NCBI GenBank assembly: GCA_033182465.1 | Contig: CP137318.1 | Location: 3,100,001 to 3,164,000, forward strand | DNA length: 64,000 nucleotides | Reading direction: 5' to 3' | Source: Sanghuangporus weigelae | Taxonomy: Eukaryota > Basidiomycota > Agaricomycetes > Hymenochaetales > Hymenochaetaceae | Shown: positions 22,850-34,686 of the stretch, piece after piece | Numbering within the stretch: position 1 is the first letter of the stretch | Layout of the letters: each line of letters opens with the position of its first letter | Program-made: the position numbers and the translations under genes | Notes under the pieces: generated by a model | The model's database searches: none | The model's input: the letters and a program-made list of their open reading frames with translations, nothing else | What the model was told of the DNA's origin: nothing

Positions 22850-23320
22850 TATAACTTGTTGCTTCTTGTTAATGTTCTTTTCCGAGGTGTCGAAGACTGG
22901 GTAGGCAAGATGGGCAGGTTTGTTGTTGTCGCTATGCACTGCTTCCGACTTCGGTTTGTCGGGTCGGGTTACTTCTTACTGCTCTTTGTGCATACCTTGT
23001 TGTTTGTTTTCTTCGAGTTTCATCTTTCATTTTTCTTGTTCCACCTAGAACAATTGTCCCTGTAATTAATACATGCGCAACTTCCGCTCCTGTGCTTTGC
23101 CGTTTAAGAGATGAGTGGATTCAAGTATTACTGTTTTCTGAAAAGGAAGGATCGACTGAGCGAGTAAAGTTAGTTTTTGCAAGTGAAATGATCGACGCGC
23201 GTCGATCTAAATTTAGTTCCTCTCTTCGATCATCTTCCGTCCTTACCACCTTCATTCAGTGATACGCGGTCCTTTGAGGACCAAGTTCCGTTTCTTCGTA
23301 TTCCTCGAATTCGACTGAAA
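22850..23320. other. Intergenic region upstream of the histone deacetylase gene
   Basis: This 471 bp stretch is T-rich after the DinB-like gene (22856-23060). It then has a pyrimidine-rich run (CTTCGATCATCTTCCGTCC) about 100 bp before the deacetylase ATG, which is likely near its transcription start. Nothing else is recognised. Confidence 0.35.
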
Positions 23321-25884
23321 ATGGCTCAGCCTATGGTGCCGATAGAAGGCGAGTCTAAGAAACGCGTCGTACGTATTGAAACTCTGTTCTTTCCTTGGTT
23401 AGGTGCTTATAAGTTATATGTTTTGTGATTAGTGTTACTTTTATGACCCAGACGTTGGAGGGTATCATTATGGACCTGGGCATCCGTATGTATTTGGAAA
23501 AGTGTTCTGTGATGCTGTGCAGGCTGACTGTATGGATGTGGATTTTGGATAGGATGAAGCCGACGAGGATACGCATGTGTCATTCGCTCGTCATGAACTA
23601 CGGGCTGTACAAGAAGATGGAGATATTCGTGCGTTTCCTGGCTCGTCATGGTAGAGACTCTAAGCTTATGCTGATAACACGACTGTTCGCTATGTTCCTG
23701 ATGTCTCCTTCAACCCGATATACCGATTACTATGGCCGTGTGGCTTGCTGTAGCGCGCGAAACCTGCGACCGAGCGCGAAATGACGCAGTTCCACTCGGA
23801 CGAGTACGTGAAGTTCCTCAAGCGCGTGACGCCTTCGAACATGAGCTCGTTCGTGAAGGAGCAGCATAAATGTACGCTGTCCTCTCTGGCATCTGTATCA
23901 TCACATAAACCAAACTAATATATTGCTCGTCTCTTTTCTGAAGATAATGTCGGAGATGACTGTCCCGTATTCGACGGCTTGTTCGATTATTGTTCTATTT
24001 CTGCTGGTGGCTCCATGGGTGCGCTTCTTTTCCTGGCGTCCTTTTTTTCCATGAAATACTGATGACTGGAACTGGGAATAGAGGGCGCAGCACGCTTGAG
24101 TAGGGATAAATGTGACATTGCTGTCAACTGGGCTGGTGGCTTGCATCATGCGAAGAAGAGCGAGGCGAGTGGGTTCTGCTATGTTAATGGTGCGTACCTG
24201 TTTTCATTACTCTCTCCGTCTAATAAGGGCTCAATGGGTCCGCAGATATTGTGTTAGGCATTCTCGAGTTACTACGGTGTGTTGAATGTCTTCCTCCGGG
24301 ACAATGTACATCATGTTCGCCTATTTTTACTCCCTAGATACCATAATCGCGTACTTTATATCGACATCGACGTGCACCACGGTGATGGCGTTGAAGAGGC
24401 ATTCTACACGACGGATCGAGTCATGACTGTCAGCTTCCACAAGTATGGCGAATACTTCCCTGGTACTGGAGAAGTACGAGTGAGTAGTCACCGAAAGCAT
24501 TGAATGCAGAGAGGTGAGATACTGACTAGACGGCACAGGACATCGGTATTGGTAGAGGGCGGGGCTACGCGATGAATTTCCCTTTACGAGATGGCATTAC
24601 AAACGAAAACTACAAGTCAATTTTTGAACCTGTAAGTGCTTATCGTCTTGAACAATGATGGTATTAATTTTCTCGCAGGTGATCAGCGAGGTCGTGCATG
24701 TATATAACCCTGGCGCCGTTGTCTTGCAATGCGGTACAGATTCATTATCTGGGGACAAGCTTGGCTGCTTCAATTTATCTATGAGAGGTATGTCGTGCAT
24801 ATGTGATTACACGTCATGAAATAATGAAAATAAACTTTGCACAGGACATGCTAATTGCGTGAGGTTTGTCAAATCGTTCAACAAACCTTTGCTCATGCTC
24901 GGTGGAGGAGGGTACACGATGCGAAACGTCAGCCGAGCATGGGCTTATGAAACTGGCCTCGCGGCAGGCGTAGAGCTCGGAAGCGGTATGATATTTCATT
25001 TTATTGGTGATATATACAAGTGCTCAAGCCGGTCATTTAACAGATGTTCCTGTTAATGAATACTACGAGTATTTTGGCCCTGACTACAAGCTTGACGTGC
25101 GGTCATCTAATATGGAGGACCTGAACACGCCTGCATACCTTAACCGTGTCAAAAGCATTGTGATGGAGAACCTTAGATCTTTAGGTGGACCGCCAAGTGT
25201 ACAGATGATGGGTATGTGAAGATCGCTGATCTTGAAAGCACTCTTGAAATTGAGATTCATACGTTTTCGTATAATCGGCTTTCAGACATACCCAGACATC
25301 CCATCGATGAAATTCTCGACGATCCGAATCGCGACGAGGATGCGATCAACCCAGACGAGCGCCGACCGATGCGGCTGTTGGACTCGCTCATACAACGGGA
25401 CGACGAACTCTCGGACTCAGAAGATGAAGGTGAAGGTGGACGGAAAAATCACGCACGACATCGAGACCCAGATAGGGTCATCTCACCGGGCGGGCGTCGC
25501 TTCGGTGTTGGCGTTGGAATTATGGGTGCAGCACCTCCCGGGGTTGGGTCCGCTGCCGCCGCTGTAGCTGGAGGAATCGGCACAGCTACAGGGGGGAGTG
25601 GTGGACCAAGTGCACACACCGCAGTGGAAGCTCTTGTGTACCGGAAGAGCGTCCCGGTGAGTGACAGTGATGTTGCGATGGACGATGAATTGGCGCCAGC
25701 GGACAATGACCAGATAATGATTGACGCAGACGATAATGTGGATTCTGCGAGGACAACACCTCCGCAGGATATTGAGATTGGCGATGAAGTTCCCCCAGTT
25801 ACTGGTACGAGCACTGCCAACGGAACTGTGGATGCACAGGCGAATGGGTCGGCTGTAAAAGCCCCTGAAGCAGAGACAAAATAA
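23321..25884 (+). CDS. RPD3: Class I histone deacetylase, Rpd3 type
   Basis: Removes acetyl groups from histone lysines in the nucleus, usually inside Sin3-type corepressor complexes. The product starts [16 protein letters not shown] and runs through the class I landmarks [99 protein letters not shown] and [15 protein letters not shown]. The His-His pair and the Asp/His zinc ligands of DIDVHHGDG are intact, so it should be active. At least ten introns interrupt the catalytic part. The last exon (about 25286-25884) encodes an acidic then Gly/Ala-rich tail that is not part of the enzyme core. Start context is aaaATGG. Confidence 0.96.
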
Positions 25885-26060
25885 ATGGTGATTTTGATGT
25901 ATTTTGCTGTCGATTTCAGTCTTTTGTTGCTGTCTGCTGTAATATAAAACTCTATTTGGTTTTGGTTTCTCCTCCCGAAATCTTGACTCAAACGCGTATT
26001 AGTCATGCGAACGTCAATTAGAGATACGCGGCAGGATTTGTAGCTCCGTCCACAACCGTC

Positions 26061-27270
26061 ATGAGCGATGATCGTCCAGTAACGCCTCCTCCGCGACAGA
26101 ACGACGCTTCTCTCCGCGATGCTCAATTGACACCGGAGCAGATGAGGAAGATAGAGATAAACAGACTCAGAGGTTAGAACACATGTCAGCCAATCTGTCT
26201 TTTTGGCTCGCAGAGCTCATGTGTCTAAGCGTTCTAGCAAAAGCAAGACAGCGCGAGCGCGAGCAGACGATTGCTTCTTCATCTTCATCAAGCTTTACGA
26301 CCAATGTGAACAATAAGCGTCCTCTTGAAGTGACACCTGCGACGTCCACGTCGCCTACTGCCGCTCCGGGGCCTGCGCGTCCGCTTCGCCGGGATGCGCG
26401 GCTCGGGAAGTATTTTGAATATGATTTATCGAAGATGGTGAATTCGAAGGGAGGGTTCCTTGTCGAAGATGAAAAAGAAGCAACGGGGGATCTACGGGCC
26501 AAGGAGCGTGAGCGCGAACGAGAGAGGGCTATGCAGACTTTGGAACCGCGTGCGTTATGACACATCTGCTGCGTTTCGCCGAAGGAAGGATGCTAACGGA
26601 TCTCGCGTACAGCAATGTCATTAGACTCGTCAAAGAATCCGAGATGCTCGGAGTGCGGCACTGTAGATATCGACCAGACGTTCAGGAAGGTGTTCCGCTG
26701 TCTGGTATGCAAGAAGTGTATAAACGAGAAGCCCGAGAAGTATAGTCTATTGACAAAGACCGAGTGTAAAGAGGTAGGGTGTTGCTAATTTTTCTCTCGT
26801 TTAACGTGCATCTCATTCTCCGTCATGATCAGGATTACCTTCTGACTGATGGTAAGCTCCGCCGGACTAGTCTACATTAAGTGAGCTTGACTGACTCTTT
26901 AACAGCGGAGCTTCGGGACGAAGATCTTATGCCTCACCTTCTCAAGCAAAACCCGCACGGTCAGACGTACAGCAATATGATGCTCTTCCTCCGCTGCCAA
27001 GTGGAGGACTTTGCGTGGAAGAAATGGGGGTCGCCGGAGGCTCTCGACGTGGAATTCGAACGCCGTGAGAAAGAGAAGAAGCGGAAGAAGTCTAAAAAAT
27101 TCGAGCAAAGTCTGAACGAGCTCCGCCGGCGGACCGCCGAGAGCGTGTGGCAGAGACGGCAGGATGAGGAGCACAAGCATGTGTTTGGGAATGTCGAAAG
27201 AGGTAATGACGGACAGGGCAAGCAGGTCTGTCATGAATGTGGCTTTACCATAGATGTCGAGGAGTTCTAG
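26061..27270 (+). CDS. RAD14: DNA repair factor XPA/Rad14
   Basis: Damage-recognition scaffold of nucleotide excision repair. Exons join as [20 protein letters not shown], then KARQREREQ, then a core with [20 protein letters not shown] and the zinc finger starting [13 protein letters not shown] and ending LVCKKC. Its spacing is C-x2-C-x17-C-x2-C, as in Rad14, with one extra Cys inside the loop. Next come the XPA block [19 protein letters not shown] and [19 protein letters not shown], then a basic helix ([17 protein letters not shown]) and a second CxxC near the end ([15 protein letters not shown]). Introns are seen after INRLR, LEP, TECKE and LTD. Length of about 330 residues fits the family. 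Confidence 0.94.
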
Positions 27271-27514
27271 ATAATTCGCTTTATCACGGACGGATGTACA
27301 TAAGGTGTGCTTTTTGTTTCATTCTTGAAATATTGATTGGCCGACGCGCCTTTAGCATGTGTATTACTCATTCTTCGGGCGTCAAATCAAGACAAATGGA
27401 ACATGTATTTCATACTAAAATTTACGTTCGCTCGGCGGCCTTTGGGATATAAAACTGTCTGATTTTGCACGGAGAGGAACATATTCTGAGTCCAATCCTC
27501 AACCGTCGAGCCCT

Positions 27515-28960
27515 ATGGAGCTCGTCACCACCAGAGAATATATCTCTGACGCTATAGCTGTTGAGCAGGTTTCCGACAATACTTTCTTTTCGAAATCGCT
27601 TTGGACGCCATACGGCCACCCGAGTGCCTATGGCGGCCAGCTGATGGCTCAGGCGGTTCATGTAGCCTCTCTTTACGCAACCCCCGGGTTTACGTTGCAT
27701 GTATGTATCTCAGTATCTTTTGAAAGATCAAAGGACTGATCATATTCACAGTCTTACCAGGTCAATGATATTGCCATTGTTGTCTCATGAGTCTAACCCT
27801 CCGCCCTCCAGTGTTGTTTCCTCCATTCGACATCCGACGACCGACCTGTCAAGTATCGAGTACATAATTTGAAGCAAGGCCGGACTTTCAGCTCCTACAT
27901 CGTCAAGGCCTCTCAGAAGGGGAAATTCAGCATGGTCCTGACGTGCTGGTTTCAGAAGTTAGAGCCGTCCCGAGGCCCTTCGACGCAATGGCCGATACCC
28001 GAAAACGTCCCACTGCCGGAGGAGCTTGCGCTGGATATGAATTACTATCTTAGCGAAAGCGTCAACGCAGACGGAGAAATGAAGCAAGCGTTAATGTGCA
28101 TTGCTGAGGTACAAAGTCTTCGTGTTGATTCGAGTTGAGCTACTTAAGGAACTACCCTTCCAGGATCGGGAGCGAAATCCTATAATATTAACTGTCTCTG
28201 CCGAGCGAATGGCTTTAGACGGACATTTAATGAGTGTACGTTGGATGAGGGTACCCAGTGCTGAAGGTTGCCGTCTTGCTGTACAAAAGGTTAGTGATCA
28301 GTGATTCTATGTGCCGAAAGACTAGTCTTTAATGGCATATGGACAGAGCATACTCGCATACATGTCTGACTTTGACTTGTGAGCGTCCCGTGAAAATTTT
28401 TGCAGCTAACATAGTGACTGTGACATAGTATTGGAGTTGCTCCGAAGGCTTTAAAACTCAAGCGCCTTGGACTTGGTCCTGGAACAGTCGAAGCAATCGT
28501 AAGTGTTGTCGACTCTGCTCAATCAGATTAGCTAATCGCTTTCGTAGTCGACACTCAGTCACTCAATGCAATTTTACTGGTAGGTTTTCAAATTCCCGTT
28601 CTATTCCGACTGAAGGCTTATTCAGTCTTTATACAGCGATGATATCGATTGCTCGGAGTGGCTATTATTTGTCGTGCGTAGTCCGGGACTTTTGAGTCAT
28701 ACTGCGCAAGTCCTGACTCACTTTCCGTCAACAGACCTCGGCTCCGCGAGCAGGTTTCGGGAGGGCTTCGGTATTGGGACAGGTAAGAGCATTAGCATTA
28801 CTCTGTCGTTAAAATAAACTTTTGGGGCTTATTCTTACGCTATGGTTAGTTCTACACGAGGGACGGCACACTTATTGCTGTGGTAATGCAAGAGGGCTTG
28901 GTTCGTGCAAATGATGATCATTATTTAGACAAGTCTAGTATAATCCGTAGTAAACTGTAA
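27515..28960 (+). CDS. Peroxisomal acyl-CoA thioesterase (TesB/ACOT8 type)
   Basis: Hydrolyses fatty acyl-CoA to free acid and CoA in peroxisomes. The N-terminal hotdog domain shows SLWTPYGHPSAYGGQLMAQA and VHNLKQGRTFSSYIVKASQK. The second hotdog domain shows VRWMRVPSAEG, ILAYMSDFDFIG, STLSHSMQFY, DDIDCSEWLLF and GRASVLGQFYTRDGTLIAVV, matching the family order to the end. The final residues are IIRSKL, a textbook type 1 peroxisome signal. Many small exons are needed, with introns near 27700-27810, 28110-28163, 28290-28347, 28380-28430, 28500-28548 and three more before 28850. The catalytic Asp/Ser/Thr positions of the second domain appear present but were not checked one by one. Confidence 0.93.
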
Positions 28961-29204
28961 AGGTTTTAACCACTTGTGCATTGAGTCCACAAGTATAATA
29001 TAATAGTATCTGCTGTTAATTGAAAATGAAACAAGTTCGTGCGAATTCTTTGAAATCGTGGGAATGTATTAGTAAATACTTTACAGTTGGGCGCTCGTGA
29101 CACATTTTTCCTCTTCACCGCGCACGTCCTCATCGTCGCCGTCGTCGAGCTCGACATCAAAAGAAACAAAAGCGTAATTCAGACATACACGCTCACTCGC
29201 AAAA

Positions 29205-29659
29205 ATGGTATGTTTCCTCCGCCGGTGTGCTCTGCTGGATATGCGGGTAGCTGATTGCCCTTGTCGCTTCGCCGTGCCAGACTCTCGCTGTCGACCTCCT
29301 TAACCCATCGGCTGAATCTGAGAAGAGGAGGCACAAGCTTAAGCGCCTCGTACAATCGCCAAACTCGTATTTCATGGACGTGAAGTGTCCTGGTATGTCT
29401 TATCCGTACCCTCAGGAGATAAGGAGAGTGGAACTGACAGTGCGACACCGTAAGGCTGCTTCGCCATCACGACCGTGTTCTCACACGCGCAAACCGTCGT
29501 CACCTGTGGTTCTTGCGGGACTGTATTATGCCAATCGACGGGTGGTAGGGCCAGACTCACTGAAGGTGCGTATATGCGACTTCTGCAAGCATTAGGACCT
29601 TTGAGTCGTGCTGACTAAACTCCTGTGCTCCAGGCTGCTCGTTCCGCAGGAAGAATTGA
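29205..29659 (+). CDS. RPS27: 40S ribosomal protein eS27
   Basis: Small ribosomal subunit protein with a C4 zinc ribbon. The start codon stands alone in exon 1 (ATG 29205-29207), followed at once by an intron (29208-29280), a layout common in ribosomal protein genes. Exon 2 gives [20 protein letters not shown] and FMDVKCPG. Exon 3 gives [20 protein letters not shown] and [15 protein letters not shown], and exon 4 ends GCSFRRKN. The zinc ligands are the CPGC and CGSC pairs. Length of about 83 residues matches the family. Confidence 0.97.
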
Positions 29660-29996
29660 GGCATCGTAGTTCTAGTCTTCTTACCCACTCACGCGTCACT
29701 CCTGCTGTTGGCAATTGTTTTGTCTGTTACACACACCGCATCTTCATCTTCCAGTTACTTGCAGGTTTATCGCCTGTCGACTGTGTGCTTCGAATGGCCT
29801 TCCCACGTCTGGATGAGTATGGCGTCGCAGCGCGGATCTTCGGATGTCTTGACGGATATAAACTCTGTGTATCTCCATGTCCACCATGTGTATGCCATGA
29901 ATTTGCGCTTCCATTCTCATGCATTTAAACACGAAGAGACTATCGAGATTTTATTTTCAACACAAGACCATCGGCGATAGCAAGAAAACACAATAA
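29660..29996. other. Convergent intergenic region
   Basis: This 337 bp stretch separates the convergent ends of RPS27 and the small chromodomain gene. It is pyrimidine-rich on the plus strand with several short open frames, none with family features, and should hold both 3' UTRs. Confidence 0.35.
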
Positions 29997-30715
29997 TCAT
30001 TTGTAGACATTCATTTCACCGGTCTCCTCGTTGTACGTCACGACTCTTTGGCTGTGGAACCCAATTTCCTGCTCGGTTATGCGTTGGCGAAAATATGCGA
30101 CTTCGGCATCTATAATCTCTTCAACCTGTCTTCAAACAACCATTGGCGACTGTGGCCTTACCGATCCACTCCTGCGATGGTTTCAATTCTCCCCTGTAGT
30201 GCTTGTCGATAGACCCAATCTCGGCCCAAAAACTGGAAAGTAGTCTCTGGCAACCTCCGTCCAAGTTCTCGAACGGTTGCCAACTGGAAGTGTTCTGCAG
30301 TCAGGTTGAATTATCAATCTGAGAAGCGAGGATCTTACGAATTGTCATCCGGGCCGTAGCCATACCACTGAAACCAATTAAGCACGACCGTCATCAGAAC
30401 TGAAAGGGAGTGTAGCGAACCTGTACGTAATACTCCTGTACGAATGCTTCACCCAGTGTTCTATATGTTTATATTATAGCTTTGTACTTACATAGCGGGG
30501 TACCTGACCTGCGCGCAAACGCCTCGCCTTCAGTATAACCTCTACGTAGCATACACAGATATTAAACACACTGACTCGGACGTATGTAACCAGTTATAAG
30601 CAAACTTGCACTCACCGACGTCGTAGGATTCATCCGACTCTGATGAAGACTGTGAAGCAAGAGGCGACAGTGCCCTCGCTGACTTAGATTTGCTATGGCT
30701 CTTTCTCTTTCCCAT
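29997..30715 (-). CDS. Small chromodomain protein
   Basis: Minus-strand exons rebuild a basic/Ser-rich N-terminus (MGKRKSHSKSKSARALSPLA, SSSESDESYDV), then a chromodomain: VEVILKARRLRA, QEYYVQWYGYGPDDNSW and QPFENLDGGCQRLLSSFW, followed by PSQEWI and a C-terminal helix ending ETGEMNVYK. The aromatic-cage positions (Tyr of SYDVEVI, Trp of WYGYG, and the acidic/aromatic part after DDNSW) are in place, so it could bind a methylated histone tail. It is short (about 190 residues), with one chromodomain and no chromoshadow domain that I can see. Borders of the smallest exons are inferred. It shares four intron positions with the chromodomain of the gene at 42643. A second possible start lies 57 bp upstream. 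Confidence 0.8.
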
Positions 30716-30924
30716 AGTGCCAATCACGATGTAAGTGTATAAGGCGGAGAGAAGGCATTGGGTAACGGGCAAGTGAATTTATATTCGGGTGCTGAAACGT
30801 AGAACTGAGAAGTTTAAGCGGACAAAGCTTCTAAGGCACGTGATGCAAAAGCGGCGACCTGGCTCGCCTCTGCTCTATGTGAATTAACCACCTTGCCGCT
30901 CGGTCACCGTGCTGCTCTGAAACA
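30716..30924. promoter_or_regulatory. Bidirectional promoter region, chromodomain gene / MTC1-like gene
   Basis: Two divergent start codons lie 209 bp apart, so promoters and leaders must overlap or touch. No named element is recognised. Confidence 0.4.
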
Positions 30925-32380
30925 ATGTCCAAATCGAAGTCAAAGGCGGAAGAGGCTCTTCAATTTCTTGATGATCTCGATAACTTGACTCCAGGACCAG
31001 GAACTCCAGGCTCGAATGCAGCGCCAGCCAACTCTACCAACCCGAGTGACCCAGCCGATGTGCTCAAGTTCATTGATGAAATGACACAGAAGACCTCGGA
31101 GCCGACCCGGCAGACTGCGGCATCTCTGGAAAGGCCTGCTTCTAGAGCGAGTCTTACTGCGGGCACGGCGAGGAAGACGGCGGAACGTGTGCGTGTGGGG
31201 TCTCCTGCACCTTCTTCAGCTGGCTCTGCCTCCGTCACGGCGCAGAAAGGTGACGCGACATCGAGGTCTCCTACCCCTGCGCGACAAGACGCGTCTGCGG
31301 AGAGTGCCGATGCAATTTCTGCAAGCAAAAGCGGATGGGGCTGGGGAAGCGTTTGGACGAACGCTAGTGCTGCGTTGCAACAGGCGCGAAGCGTCGTAGA
31401 TGAAGGCGTCAAGCACTTGCCGAAGAGTGACCAAGCGGCGAAGTGGAGAGAGGAAGTTTTGAATAGAGTGCCTCTGAATAAGGAACAGCTCGAGAAGCTA
31501 GGTGCGCAGCTTGATTGTGAATTTTATGGAGAGTATTGAAAGCTTATGCATTCTAGGCCATGACCTGCGGACTGTTGGATATTCTACTTTAACGGATCTT
31601 TTAAATGTCGTCGCGCCTCCGATTTCCGAGCATGAGGTCATTCAAGTATGGTCGAGCCATGATATGGAGGGTTTCGAGGGCGTTGAAGCGTTGATCTATA
31701 AGGCATTGGCAAGAGTTCGTGGCCTTCGCATTTTTTCGATCTTCATATCCCTATTCTAATAATATTTTCAAAAGGTGATGGAGCAAGTTGAGGGTGGAGA
31801 CCTTGTGGTGAATAAGGGTCACGAATCAAAGCCCCGTGAATCAACGTCTCAACGGGATATGAACGCTGTAGAAGGACTTGAAACCGCATTCCGATTGGCA
31901 GAGGTGAATCGTCACCGAATAAATACTACTATTTTCATCCTTACTCATTCCGTATTTGCGCAGGCCAATATCGAGGAGCTAGTCAAGTCGAATCCCAAGA
32001 CTGAACCTAAGCAATCGACCACTCAGATTCCTACCACCCACTCTTCCGTTTATATGAGGATACAGCCGTTCTATACCTCGTTGCCGATTCCTGGAGCAAA
32101 GACTTCGGAAAAGTCACCCGCCGGATTAACGCATCTTCAGTTCCTGGTATACCTCTCCGATCCAGAGCATCAGTTAAATCACTCGACTGTGACGCAGGCT
32201 GTCCCTGCGAATTGGATCGATCACTGGGAGACGCAAGAGTGGGTGGAGGATGTAGTCGCTGAGGTATTAAGGACTGGTCTTGAGACTGTTGGCCAGGAGT
32301 ACATCGTTTCACGGATGGGGTGGATCAAGGAAGGAACATCAGGCAGCGGTACGCCGGATAAGCAGGAGGAAACGAAATGA
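30925..32380 (+). CDS. MTC1: Mtc1-like protein (maintenance of telomere capping 1 family)
   Basis: The product starts MSKSKSKAEEALQFLDDLDN, has a Ser/Pro/Ala-rich middle, then the family block SGWGWGSVWTNASAALQQAR, LGHDLRTVGYSTLTDLLNVV, APPISEHEVIQVWSSHDMEG, ARVMEQVEGGDLVVNKG and, near the end, VYMRIQPFYTSL and LTHLQFLVYLSDPEHQL. This order matches fungal Mtc1 proteins, which in yeast were found through genetic links to telomere capping and associate with the secretory pathway; the molecular role is unclear. Three introns are seen (after EKLG, ALARV and LAE). Recognition is from memory of family wording. Confidence 0.82.
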
Positions 32381-32567
32381 ACGACACGGAATGACATGAA
32401 CGGATGATTTCCTTTTGTTTGCACCTTCTCTTTTTAGCTCATTTGTATATAAGTATTTTCTTCCCGGAGACATGTAATTCAAGGCCTCTCTCTCATTACT
32501 GAGTGTCAATAACAGTGTACTGGATCAGTTGTATGCTACAATACAGATGTCCGGTCAAAATAAGCAA

Positions 32568-33396
32568 CTACATGGATGACAATTCTGTCTCTCTCTTCGC
32601 CAGATCGTTGATTTCCGCTTCCAACGCGGAGTTGGCGAGTTCGATTTGCAGAACGTTTGAAATCAACTCCGTCCAGCGTGTCTCAAGCGACGTGAGCTGA
32701 GCTCCTAACTTCGTCTAAGGATGAGATATAAGTCCCTGGATGTAATGGAACTCTCAAGAGAACACACCTGGAACTGCTTTCGTTCTCTATTCACATCGGT
32801 CGTTCGGCTTCTCAAGTCCTCCAATGCCTTTTCTAACTCTTTTGCAGTATGCTCCATAAGATAGTTTTGTACTTTCCACGCGTTTGCGCCATACGTCTGA
32901 AGAAGCGCGATGTTGTTTTGTCTTGAACGATGAACGTCAGACATTACAGACAGTCAAACGAGCGTAGGTATGACTAATCACCGAATTCTCTGGTGCTCCA
33001 GCTGAGCTTTTGCGTTCTTGAGAGCTGCTTGCCAATCTTCATCTGTGGCAGGTGTCTTGGTTGGTGCAGGTAGCTGGTAACGTATGGTGTCCAGTGATGG
33101 TATAGGTTGATGCGATTCTACGCGTTCTAATTCAGCTTTTAATAGTGGATTTCTCTAAGTAGTAGAATGAGTGCATTGCACGTTAGACAGCTTCTGAAAA
33201 AATAAGTACTCACAGAGAAGAGTTCTAATGGAGGAGGCACCTTTGGATGAAGTGTTTGTGGATTATTTCGACTTTCTCTGGCGAGTTCTGCCTCGACTCT
33301 CTGTTTTAGTGCCGGATGAACGTCGAGGTCATTATCGTAGTATGGCAAAGAGTCGAATATTTCTGGTTGTTGGTCGTTGTCCGTCTCAATAGACAT
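32568..33396 (-). CDS. Pre-mRNA-splicing factor SPF27 (BCAS2/Cwf7)
   Basis: A core subunit of the Prp19/NineTeen complex that activates the spliceosome. Minus-strand exons give EIFDSLPYYDNDLDVHPALK (the family start with a conserved DSLPYxD), ELARESRNNPQTLHPKVPPP, NPLLKAELERV, NIALLQTYGANAWKVQNYLM and a coiled coil to the end (LEKALEDLRSRTTDVNRERK). Length near 210 residues is normal. Introns lie near 33155-33215, 32950-32985 and 32715-32768. The gene starts 127 bp from the divergent NDUFS3 gene. Confidence 0.92.
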
Positions 33397-33523
33397 GGCG
33401 GTAGGTCAGCAAATAGTAAAGAAGTTGAGTAAGAGAAGCCAATGGATCGTCTTTCCCACGAATACCACGAATACAAACTATCCCCCATCTCCATTCCAGA
33501 ACCTCACCACCTTCACCGGCGAC
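33397..33523. promoter_or_regulatory. Very short bidirectional promoter, SPF27 / NDUFS3
   Basis: Only 127 bp lie between the two divergent ATGs. The run before the NDUFS3 ATG is C/T-rich (CCCCCATCTCCATTCC) and ends in a good context, gaccATGG. No TATA box is seen. Confidence 0.5.
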
Positions 33524-34686
33524 CATGGCGTCAAGAAGCGTTCCGAGGATAGCGGCACTCTTGCGCTCGTTTCGAACAGCTAGTGCCGTCGTTCGCCCTC
33601 GTACTGGACGCTTGATAAGCAATTCTGCTCGTGCGCAAGGTTCGTAGAATCGGACTTCGCCGCGTAGACAACTAAATATCCAGCACTTATCCAGCATCGG
33701 ATTCGCCATTCAGCGAACCAACTTCGCCAAATCCTACACTCACTCGCTATGCGCAGACGACCGAAGCATTGCACCACTATGGCTCGTACATCATGCAGTC
33801 TCTGCCAAAGTTTATCCAGCAGTTCTCCGTCCTCAAGGATGAACTGACGTTACACATATGTCCCTCCGGCGTCGTTCCTGTGCTTACTTTCCTGCGCGAT
33901 CATGCCCAGTGTCAGTTCAAGAGCGTAATGGACATTACAGCTGTTGATTTCCCGGAGAAGGATAAGCGTTTTGAGGTGGTTTATAACTTGTTGAGCTATA
34001 AGTATGCGGGGAGGATTCGTGTGAAGACCTATGCTGGAGAGGTGGATGCGATTCCGAGTGCAGCACCTGTGTTCCGGGGAGCGGACTGGCGAGTTACTAG
34101 TGTTGAATGCTCTGGATCCAGGGACGCTGACGTTGTGTGCGATAGGTACGAACGTGAAACATGGGATTTATTTGGCGTCTTCTTCTCAGAACACCCTGAC
34201 TTGTAAGGCTTTTTTTATTTGTCACATACGTTCCGTTACTGACAATTACATTAAGGCGACGTATTTTAACTGACTACGGTTCGATCGCCGATCCAGTCGC
34301 TATGTTCTTACTGCTCACCTATTTCATTTTTGTTTGCTCGCAGGCTTTGAAGGGCATCCTTTGCGAAAAGACTTCCCTTTGACGGTGAGCAATCTACTCT
34401 TCGCTTGATTCGTTTTTATTTATTCCTTTTCGCCAAAGGGATACACCGAAGTACGCTATGACGAGGAGCGGAAACGTGTGGTATATGAACCCTTGCAGCT
34501 CACTCAAGCATTTCGGTGAGACTTTAAGCCTCCGTGGCATTGTTATTTACTCATAAAGCTGACAGGAACTTCGAGTCGTCTTCTCCATGGGAGATGGTGG
34601 GTGATGGTACTCCTGCAGATCGCCCAGATGATCTCAAGCCGTTACCACCGCCACCACCACCACCACCGCAAGATCAAAAGAAGTGA
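33524..34686 (+). CDS. NADH:ubiquinone oxidoreductase 30 kDa subunit (NDUFS3/NuoC)
   Basis: A peripheral-arm subunit of respiratory complex I in mitochondria. Exon 1 encodes an Arg/Ser-rich targeting sequence (MASRSVPRIAALLRSFRTAS). Then come [106 protein letters not shown] and QAFRNFES, the full family order. The C-terminus is unusual: an eight-proline run followed by QDQKK, coded by a CCA/CCG repeat at about 34646-34668. The intron at 34089-34145 seems to use a GC donor (see findings). The other introns are GT-AG. Confidence 0.95.

Noticed and set aside
25449-26126. 225-codon minus-strand frame opposite the histone deacetylase tail
   Set aside because: Antisense to the Gly/Ala-rich tail; it runs through the gene end and the intergenic part without any domain.
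34255-34300. GGTTCGATCGCC, resembling the B box of a tRNA gene
   Set aside because: It lies at an exon-intron border of NDUFS3, and no matching A box or cloverleaf arms are present nearby.
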